From Pseudomonas paraglycinae (GTDB taxonomy: Bacteria; Pseudomonadota; Gammaproteobacteria; Pseudomonadales; Pseudomonadaceae): a DNA stretch of 64,000 nt. The position numbers and the translations under genes were made by a program. Below the pieces are notes generated by a model. That model was not told the DNA's origin, did not search any database, and saw nothing but the letters and a program-made list of their open reading frames with translations. This document shows positions 37,836 through 46,375 of this stretch, one piece after another (position 1 is the stretch's first letter; every line of letters starts with the position of its first letter). The stretch spans positions 56,407 to 120,406 of the forward strand of contig NZ_BQHR01000019.1 of NCBI RefSeq assembly GCF_021601625.1. Reading direction: 5' to 3'.

Positions 37836-38381
37836 ATGTCCGGCGCCGACTCATCCCATCGCAATCATGTGAACACGTTGTTTCGCGACCACTACCAGTG
37901 GTTGTGCACACGTCTGCGTCGGCAATCGAATGATGCGGCCACGGCCGAAGACATCGCCGCCGAAACCTTCGCGCAACTGCTCGAAGCCCCCGGCCTGACC
38001 GCCATCCGCGAACCCCGCGCCTTGCTCACCACCATCGCCCAACGTCTGCTGTATGAGCGCTGGCGGCGGGGCGATCTGGAGCGTCGGCATCTGCACCAAC
38101 TGCAACAAGGTGACCTCGATCACGCGCCGTCTCCCGAAGAACTCGCCGACCTGTCGCAGAGCCTCAAGCACCTGGACCGGACACTCCGGCGCCTGCCAGG
38201 CAAGGTGCGCTCGACCTTTCTGCTGGCGCGCATCGACGGCCTGACCTACCCGCAAATCGCTGCCGAACTGGGCATCTCCCAGCGTTCGGTGAGCCTGTAC
38301 ATGACCCGTTCCCAGGCCCTGTGCAACCGCCATAGCGCCAACCAAACCCTGATTTCCTCCCAGAACAAGAGGTCCGCATGA
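37836..38381 (+). CDS. ECF sigma factor, FecI-like, without an anti-sigma neighbour
   Basis: Sigma factor of 181 residues. Region 2 has LFRDHYQWLCTRLRR, AEDIAAETFAQLLE and PRALLTTIAQRLLYERWRR; region 4 has LPGKVRSTFLLARIDGLTYPQIAAELGISQRSVSLYM. AAGGAG precedes the ATG at 37836. It resembles iron-type FecI factors, yet no FecR or TonB receptor follows. Instead its stop codon overlaps the start of a betaine-type binding-protein gene (ATGA). That coupling is unusual and suggests the binding protein is part of the same response. Confidence 0.87.
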   Translation: MSGADSSHRNHVNTLFRDHYQWLCTRLRRQSNDAATAEDIAAETFAQLLEAPGLTAIREPRALLTTIAQRLLYERWRRGDLERRHLHQLQQGDLDHAPSPEELADLSQSLKHLDRTLRRLPGKVRSTFLLARIDGLTYPQIAAELGISQRSVSLYMTRSQALCNRHSANQTLISSQNKRSA

Positions 38382-39391
38382 GATCGATCAAAACCCTGCT
38401 CGGCAGTTCGCTGCTGGCCCTGACCCTGACTGCCGGGCACGTCGTGGCAGCGGAAAAAACCGCGCCGATCCACTTCGGCGACATCACCTGGGAAAGCGGC
38501 AGCTTCATCACCGAAGTGCTGCGCCTGATCGTCGAAAAAGGCTACGGCTACCCGACGGACACGCTGCCGGGCAGCACCGTCAGCCTGGAAGCGGCGCTGG
38601 CGAAAAACGATATTCAAGTGATCGGCGAAGAGTGGGCCGGGCGCAGTCCGGCGTGGGTCAAGGCTGCCGCCGAGGGCAAAGTGTTCGGCCTCGGTGACAC
38701 GGTGAAGGGCGCCACCGAGGGTTGGTGGGTGCCGGAGTACGTGATCAAGGGCGATCCCGAGCGCGGGATCAAACCGCTGGCACCGGAGCTGAAATCGGTG
38801 GCCGACCTGCCGCGCTACAAGGATGTGTTCAAGGACCCGGAAGACCCGAGCCGTGGGCGCTTCCTCAACAGCCCGACCGGCTGGACCTCGGAAATCGTCA
38901 ACAGCCAGAAGCTCAAGGCGTATGCGCTGAACGACACCTTCGTCAACTTCCGCACCGGCTCCGGCGCGGCGCTGGATGCCGAGGTGGCGTCGTCGATCAA
39001 GCGCGGCAAACCGGTGCTGTTCTACTACTGGTCGCCGACGCCACTGCTCGGTCGCTTCAAACTGGTGAAGCTGGAAGAGCCGCCGTTCGACGCCGAAGCC
39101 TGGAAAACCCTGGCCGACGCCAACAACCCCAACCCGAAAGGCACCCGCTCGATGCCGGCGAGCCTGGCGATTGGCGTGTCGGCGCCGTTCAAGGCGCAGT
39201 ATCCGGAGCTGGTGACGTTCTTTGAGAAAGTCGATTTGCCGATCGATCTGCTGAACCAGACCCTGGCCGGGATGAGCGAGAAACGCCAGCAACCACGGCA
39301 GGTGGCCGAGGCGTTCCTGCGCGATCAGCCGCAAGTGTGGAAGCCTTGGGTGCCGGGTGATGTGGCAAACAAGGTGAGCGGGAGTCTGTAG
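38378..39391 (+). CDS. Glycine betaine/choline-type ABC substrate-binding protein
   Basis: Periplasmic binding protein of 337 residues, OpuAC/ProX family. The signal peptide is MRSIKTLLGSSLLALTLTAG to about VVAAEK. FGDITWESGSFITEVLRLIVEKGYGY is the typical mature start, and aromatic ligand residues are plentiful (GEEWAGR, EGWWVPEY, FYYWSP). No transporter permease or ATPase gene is adjacent, so it either joins a complex encoded elsewhere or acts as a sensor. It overlaps the ECF sigma gene by four bases. Confidence 0.88.
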   Translation: MRSIKTLLGSSLLALTLTAGHVVAAEKTAPIHFGDITWESGSFITEVLRLIVEKGYGYPTDTLPGSTVSLEAALAKNDIQVIGEEWAGRSPAWVKAAAEGKVFGLGDTVKGATEGWWVPEYVIKGDPERGIKPLAPELKSVADLPRYKDVFKDPEDPSRGRFLNSPTGWTSEIVNSQKLKAYALNDTFVNFRTGSGAALDAEVASSIKRGKPVLFYYWSPTPLLGRFKLVKLEEPPFDAEAWKTLADANNPNPKGTRSMPASLAIGVSAPFKAQYPELVTFFEKVDLPIDLLNQTLAGMSEKRQQPRQVAEAFLRDQPQVWKPWVPGDVANKVSGSL

Positions 39392-39426
39392 TTCGTTTCT
39401 GATATTTCTGTAGTGCTGCACCGATA

Positions 39427-39515
39427 CCATCGCGGGCAATCCCGCTCCCACAAGGTTCTGCGCGATGTTCAAGCCTGCGTGGTACCTGTGGGAGCGTGGC
39501 TTGCCCGCGATGGCG
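39427..39515. repeat. Inverted pair of REP-like repeats
   Basis: CCATCGCGGGCAATCCCGCTC and, 60 bases on, its inverse GAGCGTGGCTTGCCCGCGATGG form a typical Pseudomonas REP doublet. Confidence 0.85.
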
Positions 39516-39754
39516 TTCGACCAGACAAAACTTTTTTGCGCTGAACCGTTTCTCGTCCGCTTCCTGTCCGAATTCCCTCAGTACTGGCCGACTAGTGGCC
39601 TTGCGCAAGGCTTCGTGCTGTCTATGCTCATTCATAACTAACTATGTCGAACGCCATCCAATGCGCTACGACCGCTAGCGGTTACCGATCTCAAAGCTGC
39701 CAGAGTGCGCAATCCAAGGCACCGACACTTGACCGACAAGGAGCTGTTTTTTAA

Positions 39755-39850
39755 ATGGAAGTTCTTCTGCATGTTAGGAATGGCCCGCCCGCGGGCTATC
39801 AAGAGAAGGATGTCTTGATTAGAGCGTCGTCGCATGGACTCTCCGATTAA
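39755..39850 (+). CDS. Possible 31-residue protein or gene remnant
   Basis: An ATG with AAGGAG 11 bases upstream opens a 31-codon frame containing LLHVRNGPPAGYQEKDVLI. The start looks like the N terminus of a compact domain that is then cut short. It may be a real small protein, a leader peptide or a truncated gene. I do not recognise a family. Confidence 0.35.
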   Translation: MEVLLHVRNGPPAGYQEKDVLIRASSHGLSD

Positions 39851-39871
39851 TCATCGTTTATCACCTGACAA

Positions 39872-39890
39872 CTTCCTCCCGTGGAGGAAG
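39872..39890 (+). other. Short strong hairpin in the receptor leader
   Basis: CTTCCTCC-CGT-GGAGGAAG is an eight-base perfect stem with a three-base loop, about 90 bases before the receptor start. It has no T tract, so it is unlikely to be a terminator. Confidence 0.55.
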
Positions 39891-39980
39891 GCGTGTGCCT
39901 GTTCTGTGGAACGTAGTGGTGGATTCTGAAAGACCTGAACTTTCATCAAATCAAAAGAACGCGCGGAAGGTGATCGAGAC

Positions 39981-41300
39981 ATGTTCAACCTACATCACAA
40001 GGCTGATCTGCAGGAAATCGAACGTTTCAGTTGTGCCCTGACCGAAGCCAACGCCAAGTTGGAGGCGATCAGCCGTTCGATGGCAATGATCGAATTCACC
40101 CCCGAGGGCATCGTGCTGGATGCCAATGACAACTTCTGCAAGACCATGGGCTACAGCGCCGAAGAAGTGCGTGGCAAACATCACCGGATTTTTTGTGAAG
40201 AAGAATTTTATCGCAGCGAGGAATACGCCAAGTTGTGGCGTGACCTGGCCCGTGGCGAACCCATCAGCGGGACTTTCCTGCGCTTGAACAAAAGCGGTCG
40301 GGAGATCTGGCTCGAAGCCAGTTACATGCCGGTGTATGGCCCGGACAAACAGGTCCGCAGTGTGATCAAAGTGGCGTCGGACATAACGGCGCGCGTGAAC
40401 AAGGAAAAGGAAGAAGAAAGCATGCTCGCTGCCATCGGCCGGTCGATGGCAGTGATCGAGTTCACTCCGGAAGGCAATGTGATCACGGCCAACGACAACT
40501 TCCTCAAGACCATGCAGTACTCGCTCAACGAAATCGTCGGTCATCACCACAGTCTGTTCTGTCACCGGGTTGAAGCCGAGTCTGCGCAATACAAGGCCTT
40601 CTGGGCATCGCTCAATCGCGGCGAATATCACTCGCACCGCTTCGAGCGCAAGAACAAGTCCGGTCAGACCGTTTACCTCGAAGCCTCGTACAACCCGCTG
40701 TTCGACGCCAAGGGCCGGTTGTACAAAGTGGTGAAGTTCGCCAGCGACATCACTCACCAGATGACCACCTTGCAGACCGCTGCGGAATCGGCCCACAGCA
40801 CTTCGGTACAAAACGACGCCTGCGCGCAAAAAGGCTCACAGGTCGTGCAGCAAACGGTGCAGATCATTCAGGACATTTCCCGCGACCTCAACGAAGCGGC
40901 GCTGAGCATCGATGCAGTCAGCAAGCAGTCGGACATCATCGGCACCATCGTTCAGACCATTCGCGGGATCGCCGACCAGACCAACCTGCTGGCGCTCAAC
41001 GCGGCCATCGAGGCGGCGCGGGCGGGCGAGCACGGGCGTGGTTTTGCGGTGGTGGCGGACGAGGTTCGCAGCCTCGCGGCGCGGACCAGCCAAGCGACCC
41101 TGGAGATCGTCGACGTGGTGCGCAAGAACCACGAGTTGTCATTGAGCGCAGTGTCGAGCATGCAGTCGAGCCTGAGCCGCACCGGGCTCGGGGTGGAACT
41201 GGCGAACGAGGCGGGCGACGCGATCCGGGAGATTCAGCAGGGCTCGCGGCATGTGGTGGATGCGATCAGTCAATTCAACGAGACGTTGCAGTTGAATTGA
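39981..41300 (+). CDS. Cytoplasmic methyl-accepting protein with two PAS domains, BdlA-like
   Basis: Chemoreceptor of 439 residues without any membrane segment. PAS1 (about 25-140) has [20 protein letters not shown] and PAS2 (about 150-265) has [20 protein letters not shown], clearly a duplication. The signalling domain (about 290-435) holds the receptor tip [34 protein letters not shown]. This layout matches BdlA of P. aeruginosa, a biofilm-dispersal sensor, and other Aer-like soluble receptors. It is a single gene with a bidirectional terminator. Confidence 0.9.
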   Translation: MFNLHHKADLQEIERFSCALTEANAKLEAISRSMAMIEFTPEGIVLDANDNFCKTMGYSAEEVRGKHHRIFCEEEFYRSEEYAKLWRDLARGEPISGTFLRLNKSGREIWLEASYMPVYGPDKQVRSVIKVASDITARVNKEKEEESMLAAIGRSMAVIEFTPEGNVITANDNFLKTMQYSLNEIVGHHHSLFCHRVEAESAQYKAFWASLNRGEYHSHRFERKNKSGQTVYLEASYNPLFDAKGRLYKVVKFASDITHQMTTLQTAAESAHSTSVQNDACAQKGSQVVQQTVQIIQDISRDLNEAALSIDAVSKQSDIIGTIVQTIRGIADQTNLLALNAAIEAARAGEHGRGFAVVADEVRSLAARTSQATLEIVDVVRKNHELSLSAVSSMQSSLSRTGLGVELANEAGDAIREIQQGSRHVVDAISQFNETLQLN

Positions 41301-41314
41301 CGGTTTCACGGCTG

Positions 41315-41346
41315 AAAAAAAGGATCCCCGTGGGGATCCTTTTTTA
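41315..41346. terminator. Bidirectional terminator after the receptor gene
   Basis: AAAAAAAGGATCCCC-GT-GGGGATCCTTTTTTT stem with A and T tails, between converging genes. Confidence 0.93.
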
Positions 41347-41373
41347 TTGCGCCGCTGCGCAGCGTGATGCGGG

Positions 41374-41940
41374 TCAGAGCGAAGCGAGGAACTTGTCTGC
41401 CGACTCGTCGCTGATCTTCGCCGAGTTGGCGTCTTGCTTGTTCTGCTTCTCCGCTTCGGCCAGCTTCATCTTGTCTTGCAGGCGTTCGGCGATCTCTTTG
41501 CCGATGGCCAGTTGTTTCTCCGGCGGCATGGCTTTGATGTCGTCTTCGGTCAGGCCCATCTCCTTGAGGATACTGTCGCGCAGACGCTGTTCCGGCGTTT
41601 TGCTCATGTAGTCCTTGAACTCGTCCAGGGCCGATGAGCCTGTGGATTTGGTCTGCGAAGTATCGGAGGTTTGCAGGGCGACTCGGGTCTTGGCGAACGC
41701 TTCGTCGACATTGTCGCTGATGCGTGTGGCTTCGCTGACTTGCTGGGTCGCCAGTTGGGTGGCCGATTCTTGCACTTTGACGGTGGCTTCGGCGGTTTGC
41801 GCCTGGGCCTGGTTTTGCAGGGTCTGCAGCATCGCGCCATGCAGTCCGCCTTGCAGACCGGCCGCTGCGGTGGTGGTTGCATCGTCATTCAGATGCTTGG
41901 GCAGGTGGATGAGTTGCTGTTGTTTTGCACTGACCAACAT
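41374..41940 (-). CDS. Hypothetical Gln/Ala-rich helical protein
   Basis: Protein of 188 residues. The N-terminal half is rich in Gln, Ala and Thr with a coiled-coil-like run (about 30-75). The C-terminal half holds DEFKDYMSKTPEQRLRDSIL and GLTEDDIKAMPPEKQLAIGKE, a compact motif that recurs in unnamed Pseudomonas proteins. There is no signal peptide. The name and role are unknown. Confidence 0.75.
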   Translation of the reverse strand: MLVSAKQQQLIHLPKHLNDDATTTAAAGLQGGLHGAMLQTLQNQAQAQTAEATVKVQESATQLATQQVSEATRISDNVDEAFAKTRVALQTSDTSQTKSTGSSALDEFKDYMSKTPEQRLRDSILKEMGLTEDDIKAMPPEKQLAIGKEIAERLQDKMKLAEAEKQNKQDANSAKISDESADKFLASL

Positions 41941-42094
41941 GATGAAAGGACCTGTAGGTAATGACTGTCAGTCCTACGCCAGCAAATACCGTGCCTTTCG
42001 AAAAAGTCATTTTATTTCAGTTGTTTGGGTTCAAGCATAACCCGATGAAGCGGTCATCCCTTGCCGGAGGGCGGCAGAGGATGACCGTTGTCCG

Positions 42095-43528
42095 TCAGCG
42101 ATGGGCGATGTTTTCCAGCGCCAGGTTACGGGTGCGAGGGCCGAAGTAGCCGATGGTCAGCATCACGATCAGCATGCTGGCGACGATGAACGCCAATACG
42201 CCCGGCGTGCCGAAGTGATCGAGGAACAGACCGATCAACAGGCTGCTGAACACCGTCGACAAACGACTGAACGAGTAACAGAAGCCCACCGCCCGGGCGC
42301 GGATGTTGGTGGGGAACAGTTCGCTCTGATAGGAGTGATAACTGAAGCTCAGCCAGGCGTTGCAGAAGGTGATCATCACACCGCAGAAAATCAGGCCGAA
42401 GGCGCTGGTCTGCAACGCGAACAAGGTGCCGAAGGTCATGGCACCGAGTGCCGAGCCGACGATCTGCCACTTGTTCTCGAAGCGGTTGGCGAATTTGACG
42501 AACAGCAACGGCCCAAGCGGGTAAGCGAGGGTGATGATGAACGCGTACATCAGGCTGTGAGTGACGCTGACGCCCTGACCGGAAAGCAGCGCCGGCAGCC
42601 AGTTGCCGAAGCCGAAGAAACCGATGGCCTGGAAGATGTGAAAGACAATCAGCATCAACGCGCGGCGGCGATAGGGCGGTTGCCAGATATCGGCGAAACG
42701 GCCCTTACCTTCGACATCGACGGCTACCGCTTCCGGCGCGTCCAGTGGCTGGCGGTGATCTTTCTCGCAGCGTGCCTCGATGCCGTCGAGAATCCGGTTG
42801 GCCTCATCAAAGCGGCCATGCTGGGCCAGCCAGCGCGGCGACTCCGGCAGACGCTTGCGCAGCCACCAGATGAACAGCGCAAACACCGCGCTCGCCAACA
42901 CCACCCAACGCCAGCCGGACACCCCGAACGGCGCCTGCGGCACCAGCCACCAGGACATCAACGCCACCGCCGGCACCGACAGGAACTGCACGAAAAACGC
43001 GAAGGCAAACGCCGAACTGCGCATGCGTTTGGGCACCAGTTCCGAGAGATAGGCGTCGATGGTTACCAGTTCGATGCCGAGGCCGATGCCCACCAGAAAA
43101 CGCATGCAGATGATCCCCAGTGCCGAACTCTGCACGCCCATCAGCACCGTGGCCACGGTGTACCAAACCAGCGCGAAGGTGAAGATCGCGCGCCGCCCGA
43201 ACCGATCCGCCATCGGGCTCAGCAGGCTGGCGCCGAGAAACAAACCGAGGAACGTCGCCGAGGCGAACGCAGCCTGATCGGAGAAACCGAACACGCCCTG
43301 ATTGCCGGTGGCGAAGATGCCGTCGCGGATCAGGCCGGGGCTGATATAGGCGGTCTGGAACAGGTCGTAGAGTTCGAAGAAACCACCGATCGACAGCAGC
43401 GCCACCAGCCGCCAGATCGTGGCGACGGCCGGAAGGCGGTCGATGCGGGCGGAAATCTCGGCGGCGCGTATCGGGTCGATACCGTCGCGTTGCGCGGCGG
43501 GGGCGTGTGCAGTCATGGGCTGATCCAT
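42095..43528 (-). CDS. Major facilitator superfamily transporter, sugar-porter/SV2-like
   Basis: Membrane transporter of 477 residues with 12 predicted helices. The loop 2-3 motif MADRFGRRAIF and PESPRWLAQHGRFDEANRIL at the central loop are marks of the sugar-porter branch; GIGLGIELVTIDAYLSELVPKRMR lies in helix 4-5. The substrate is not clear: sugars, aromatic acids and nicotinate carriers share these features. The start may be four codons later (MTAHAPA). The gene stands alone. Confidence 0.85.
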   Translation of the reverse strand: MDQPMTAHAPAAQRDGIDPIRAAEISARIDRLPAVATIWRLVALLSIGGFFELYDLFQTAYISPGLIRDGIFATGNQGVFGFSDQAAFASATFLGLFLGASLLSPMADRFGRRAIFTFALVWYTVATVLMGVQSSALGIICMRFLVGIGLGIELVTIDAYLSELVPKRMRSSAFAFAFFVQFLSVPAVALMSWWLVPQAPFGVSGWRWVVLASAVFALFIWWLRKRLPESPRWLAQHGRFDEANRILDGIEARCEKDHRQPLDAPEAVAVDVEGKGRFADIWQPPYRRRALMLIVFHIFQAIGFFGFGNWLPALLSGQGVSVTHSLMYAFIITLAYPLGPLLFVKFANRFENKWQIVGSALGAMTFGTLFALQTSAFGLIFCGVMITFCNAWLSFSYHSYQSELFPTNIRARAVGFCYSFSRLSTVFSSLLIGLFLDHFGTPGVLAFIVASMLIVMLTIGYFGPRTRNLALENIAHR

Positions 43529-43641
43529 TTTTTATTGATGGAAAAGCTTAGCCGGCTATCGGAAATCAAGGATTGTTTATATCGGTGGTTGGCGCGGTAA
43601 AACCGCCGATTTCTTGCAATATCCGCTTACCAATTAACGAT

Positions 43642-44082
43642 TTATGTCGCGGGCGCCGGATCGGGCAGCGCAGACGCTGGCAAGCCGAATACCCGGTCGA
43701 ACAGCCAGTTGAACGCGAAGGTGTAGCAAGGGATGAACACGATCAGCGCCAGATCCAGCAAAAAGGCCTGCACCAGACTGATGTTCATCCACCACGCGAT
43801 CAGCGGAATCAGGAATACGATCAGCGTCAGCTGGAACCCGACGGCGTGGGCGATGCGCCGTTTCACCGTGCGGGTGCGTGACACCTGGCGGCTTTCCCAG
43901 CGCTCGAACAGCGAGGTGTAGATGAAGTTCCAGGTCACGGCGATGGTGGTGATGATCACCGCCAGCGGACCGGTGCTGCCGGGCGATGTGCCGGACAACA
44001 GGGCGAGGCCGAGGGCCGAGAAGGTCATGCCGATCACTTCATAGAGCGACACATAGACCAGTTTGCGTTTGACGCCTTGCAT
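43642..44082 (-). CDS. PACE family efflux protein, copy 1
   Basis: Small inner-membrane transporter of 146 residues, with two tandem bacterial transmembrane-pair domains (four helices). Each half has a similar pattern: TWNFIYTSLFERWESR in the first and AFNWLFDRVFG in the second. The family exports biocides such as chlorhexidine and polyamines in other bacteria. GAGG precedes the start. It is divergent from a LysR gene, a pairing seen again at 57045-58425. Confidence 0.88.
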   Translation of the reverse strand: MQGVKRKLVYVSLYEVIGMTFSALGLALLSGTSPGSTGPLAVIITTIAVTWNFIYTSLFERWESRQVSRTRTVKRRIAHAVGFQLTLIVFLIPLIAWWMNISLVQAFLLDLALIVFIPCYTFAFNWLFDRVFGLPASALPDPAPAT

Positions 44083-44203
44083 GGGGAATTGCCTCTTTCT
44101 TGCGACTTGTGGCCAATGGGACTGGCGAAGGCGACGAAAGATAGCTTCAATATAGATGACAGAAAAAGTCAGTAGCTTTCAGTTTTATTGATAGGTGTGC
44201 GAA

Positions 44204-45076
44204 GTGAATTTCAACAGTGAAAGCATCGAGCTGTTTCTCGCCGTGATCGAACGCGGCTCGTTTTCCGCCGCTGCGAGGGCATTGGGCAGAGTCCCGTCGG
44301 CGGTGAGCATGGCCATCGGCAATCTGGAGGCGGAACTCGGTTACTCGCTGTTTGATCGCAGTCACCGCGAACCGCAACCCACGGCAATGGCGCTGTCGCT
44401 GGTGCCCCATGCTCGGTTGATCGCCGATCAGCTCAAGCAATTGCAGGTGCATGCGGTGCAGTTGTCGCTGGGGCTTGAGAGCAAATTGTCGATTGGCGTG
44501 GCGGCGGATATCGATCGCCGACGGTTGCTGACGGCGATCAAGGATCTCAGCGAGCGTCATCCACTGCTCTACATCGAAGTGCTGACCGCGCCGCAGGATG
44601 ATGTGCTGGCGATGCTCCATAGTGGCCGGGTCAGCGTGTGTCTGGCGTTCGCCGGGTTAAGCGTGAATGTGCTGGAGCGTTTTCAGTTTGTCGGCAGTGA
44701 GCGGATGATCGCCACGCTGGCGGCGGACAGCCCGTTGTTGCAGGGGCAGGATCTGTTTCTTGAGGACCTGGTGCATGTGCGGCAGATCGTCGTCGGCAGC
44801 CGCGACTTGCCGATCAGCGAAACCCGGCCGCTGGTGGCCGAATCCCACTGGCGCACCGACAATCTGGAGACAGCACTGGAAATGGTCGAGGCTGGGTTGG
44901 GCTGGGGCAATTTTCCGCTGTCGGTGGTGCAGCCGTGGCTCGATAGCGGACGGCTGAAACGGTTGAACTTCCGCAATATCGAAAACGGCCTGGTGCTGCC
45001 GGTGCACGCGGTGTGGCTCAAGAGCCAGCCGTTGCAGAAGGGGGCGCTGGCGCTTGTTGAAATACTCGGCCGGTGA
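44204..45076 (+). CDS. LysR-family regulator paired with PACE copy 1
   Basis: Regulator of 290 residues with an N-terminal helix-turn-helix (SFSAAARALGRVPSAVSMAIGNLEAELG) and a two-lobe effector domain (about 90-290). The GTG at 44204 has AGGTG six bases upstream and begins VNFNSESIELFLAVIERGSF; another GTG three codons earlier is possible. It is divergent from the PACE gene with 121 bases between, the usual arrangement for LysR control of its neighbour. Confidence 0.88.
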   Translation: MNFNSESIELFLAVIERGSFSAAARALGRVPSAVSMAIGNLEAELGYSLFDRSHREPQPTAMALSLVPHARLIADQLKQLQVHAVQLSLGLESKLSIGVAADIDRRRLLTAIKDLSERHPLLYIEVLTAPQDDVLAMLHSGRVSVCLAFAGLSVNVLERFQFVGSERMIATLAADSPLLQGQDLFLEDLVHVRQIVVGSRDLPISETRPLVAESHWRTDNLETALEMVEAGLGWGNFPLSVVQPWLDSGRLKRLNFRNIENGLVLPVHAVWLKSQPLQKGALALVEILGR

Positions 45077-45105
45077 TCGTTCCCACGCTCTGCGTGGGAA
45101 CGATC
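45075..45105. repeat. 31-bp palindromic repeat
   Basis: GATCGTTCCCACGC-TCT-GCGTGGGAACGATC, 14-base perfect arms, at the junction of converging genes. Confidence 0.9.
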
Positions 45106-45127
45106 AACAGGTTATTGCCGTGCGGGG

Positions 45128-46159
45128 TCAGGTGCTCTCGCGAATCTTCAGCTCGAACCCCATGTCTTCGACCGGCCGCGCCACGCTATTGCCGGCCATC
45201 AGCGTCAGCATCTGCTCCGCCGCTCGCTTGCCGATCGCTTCGCGGGGCGTGTTGATGCTGCTCAGGCGCGGCACCATGTGTTCCGACATCGGCAGGTCGT
45301 TGAAGCCGAGGATCGCCACTTGCTCGGGGATCCTGATCCCGTTGCGCAGCGCTTCGAGCAGGGCGCCCTGAGCCAGGTCGTCGTTACCGAAGAAGATCGC
45401 ATCGACATCCGGATGCGCCGCCAGCAGTTGCAGGAACAACTCGCCGCCCAGGCCCACGGACGATGAACGCGGGGTCAGCACTTCCAGATCCGGGTCGTAG
45501 CGACCGGCCTTCTGTAGCGCTTTGCGAAAGCCTTCGCCACGCAGCAGGGTGCGCTGATCGAGCTGCGCGCCGATGTACGCCAGACGCTTGCGGCCACGGG
45601 ACAGCAAATGTTCGGCAGCCGTTTCCCCGGCGCTGAGCTGGGAGAAACCGACGCAGTTCACCCCGGCCGCGCTGTCCAGCTCCATCATGTACACGCAGGG
45701 AATGTTGCTGGCCTCGATCATCCGCCGCGAGCTTTCAGTGCGGTCGAAGCCGGTGAGCAGCAAACCGCGTGGCTGATAGGCCATGTAGTTGCGCAGCAGG
45801 TTTTCTTCTTCATCGCGGGAATAGTGGAAGTTGCCGATCAGCACCTCGAAACCTTTGGGCGTCAGTACCCGATGAATGGCTTCCAGGGTGTCGATGAACA
45901 ACAGGTTGGACAGCGAAGGCACCAGAACCACCACCGAATGGCTCTGGGCCGAGGCCAGAGCGCGGGCGGCGGGGTTGACCACATAGTTGAGTTCCAGCGC
46001 GGCTTTCTGGACTTTCTCCACCAGTTCGGTGGCAACCGTGCTGACCCCACGCAGGGCGCGCGAGGCGGTAATCGGGCTGACGCCGGCCAGACGGGCGACT
46101 TCATTGAGGGTGGGACGGCCGGTGGTGCGGGTGTTTTTATCGTTTTTAGGGGTGGTCAT
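45128..46159 (-). CDS. gntR: LacI-family gluconate repressor
   Basis: DNA-binding repressor of 343 residues. The N-terminal helix-turn-helix TLNEVARLAGVSPITASRALRG and hinge NPAARALASAQS are typical LacI features, and the sugar-binding core follows (about 65-340). The ATG at 46159 is chosen over a TTG five codons earlier. It lies divergent from gntK-gntP, and three near-identical 17-bp sites mark its own promoter and those of gntK and gntP. By homology it is released by gluconate or 6-phosphogluconate. Confidence 0.93.
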   Translation of the reverse strand: MTTPKNDKNTRTTGRPTLNEVARLAGVSPITASRALRGVSTVATELVEKVQKAALELNYVVNPAARALASAQSHSVVVLVPSLSNLLFIDTLEAIHRVLTPKGFEVLIGNFHYSRDEEENLLRNYMAYQPRGLLLTGFDRTESSRRMIEASNIPCVYMMELDSAAGVNCVGFSQLSAGETAAEHLLSRGRKRLAYIGAQLDQRTLLRGEGFRKALQKAGRYDPDLEVLTPRSSSVGLGGELFLQLLAAHPDVDAIFFGNDDLAQGALLEALRNGIRIPEQVAILGFNDLPMSEHMVPRLSSINTPREAIGKRAAEQMLTLMAGNSVARPVEDMGFELKIREST

Positions 46160-46191
46160 CGGGCGGCTTGCCAAACAAAAATCAAGGCACT

Positions 46192-46208
46192 AAGGTAGCG
46201 CTGTCCTT
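46192..46208. promoter_or_regulatory. Putative GntR operator, gntR promoter
   Basis: AAGGTAGCGCTGTCCTT, one of three near-identical sites around an AGCGCT palindrome, 33 bases before gntR. Confidence 0.78.
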
Positions 46209-46343
46209 ATGCAGCTGCAAATGCGTAAGCGAGGTCCTGCCTGATCCTCGCTTTTTGGCGTACCGACAAAACCTGCTGCAACCCAAAAAAACGACAAGAA
46301 GGCGTCGGCAACTTCTGCCTGTGCACTAGAGTCATAGCTAGCA

Positions 46344-46358
46344 AAGGTAGCGCTGTCT
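46344..46358. promoter_or_regulatory. Putative GntR operator, gntK promoter
   Basis: AAGGTAGCGCTGTCT, second copy of the operator, 18 bases before gntK. Confidence 0.78.
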
Positions 46359-46375
46359 GCGCGCTGAGGTGTTAC

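Larger units (their letters stand above)
39392..39980. other. Long intergenic region before the BdlA-like receptor
   Basis: This 589-base region contains an inverted pair of REP-like repeats (39427-39515), a possible 31-codon gene (39755-39850), a strong short hairpin (39872-39890) and the receptor leader. The stretch 39520-39740 shows nothing I can name. Confidence 0.7.

Noticed and set aside
39427-39515. Possible CRISPR repeats
   Set aside because: Only two inverted copies, no regular spacers and no cas genes; it is a REP doublet.
42101-43600. 499-codon frame opposite the MFS transporter
   Set aside because: Rich in Arg, Glu, Gln and His as expected from the antisense of a membrane-protein gene.
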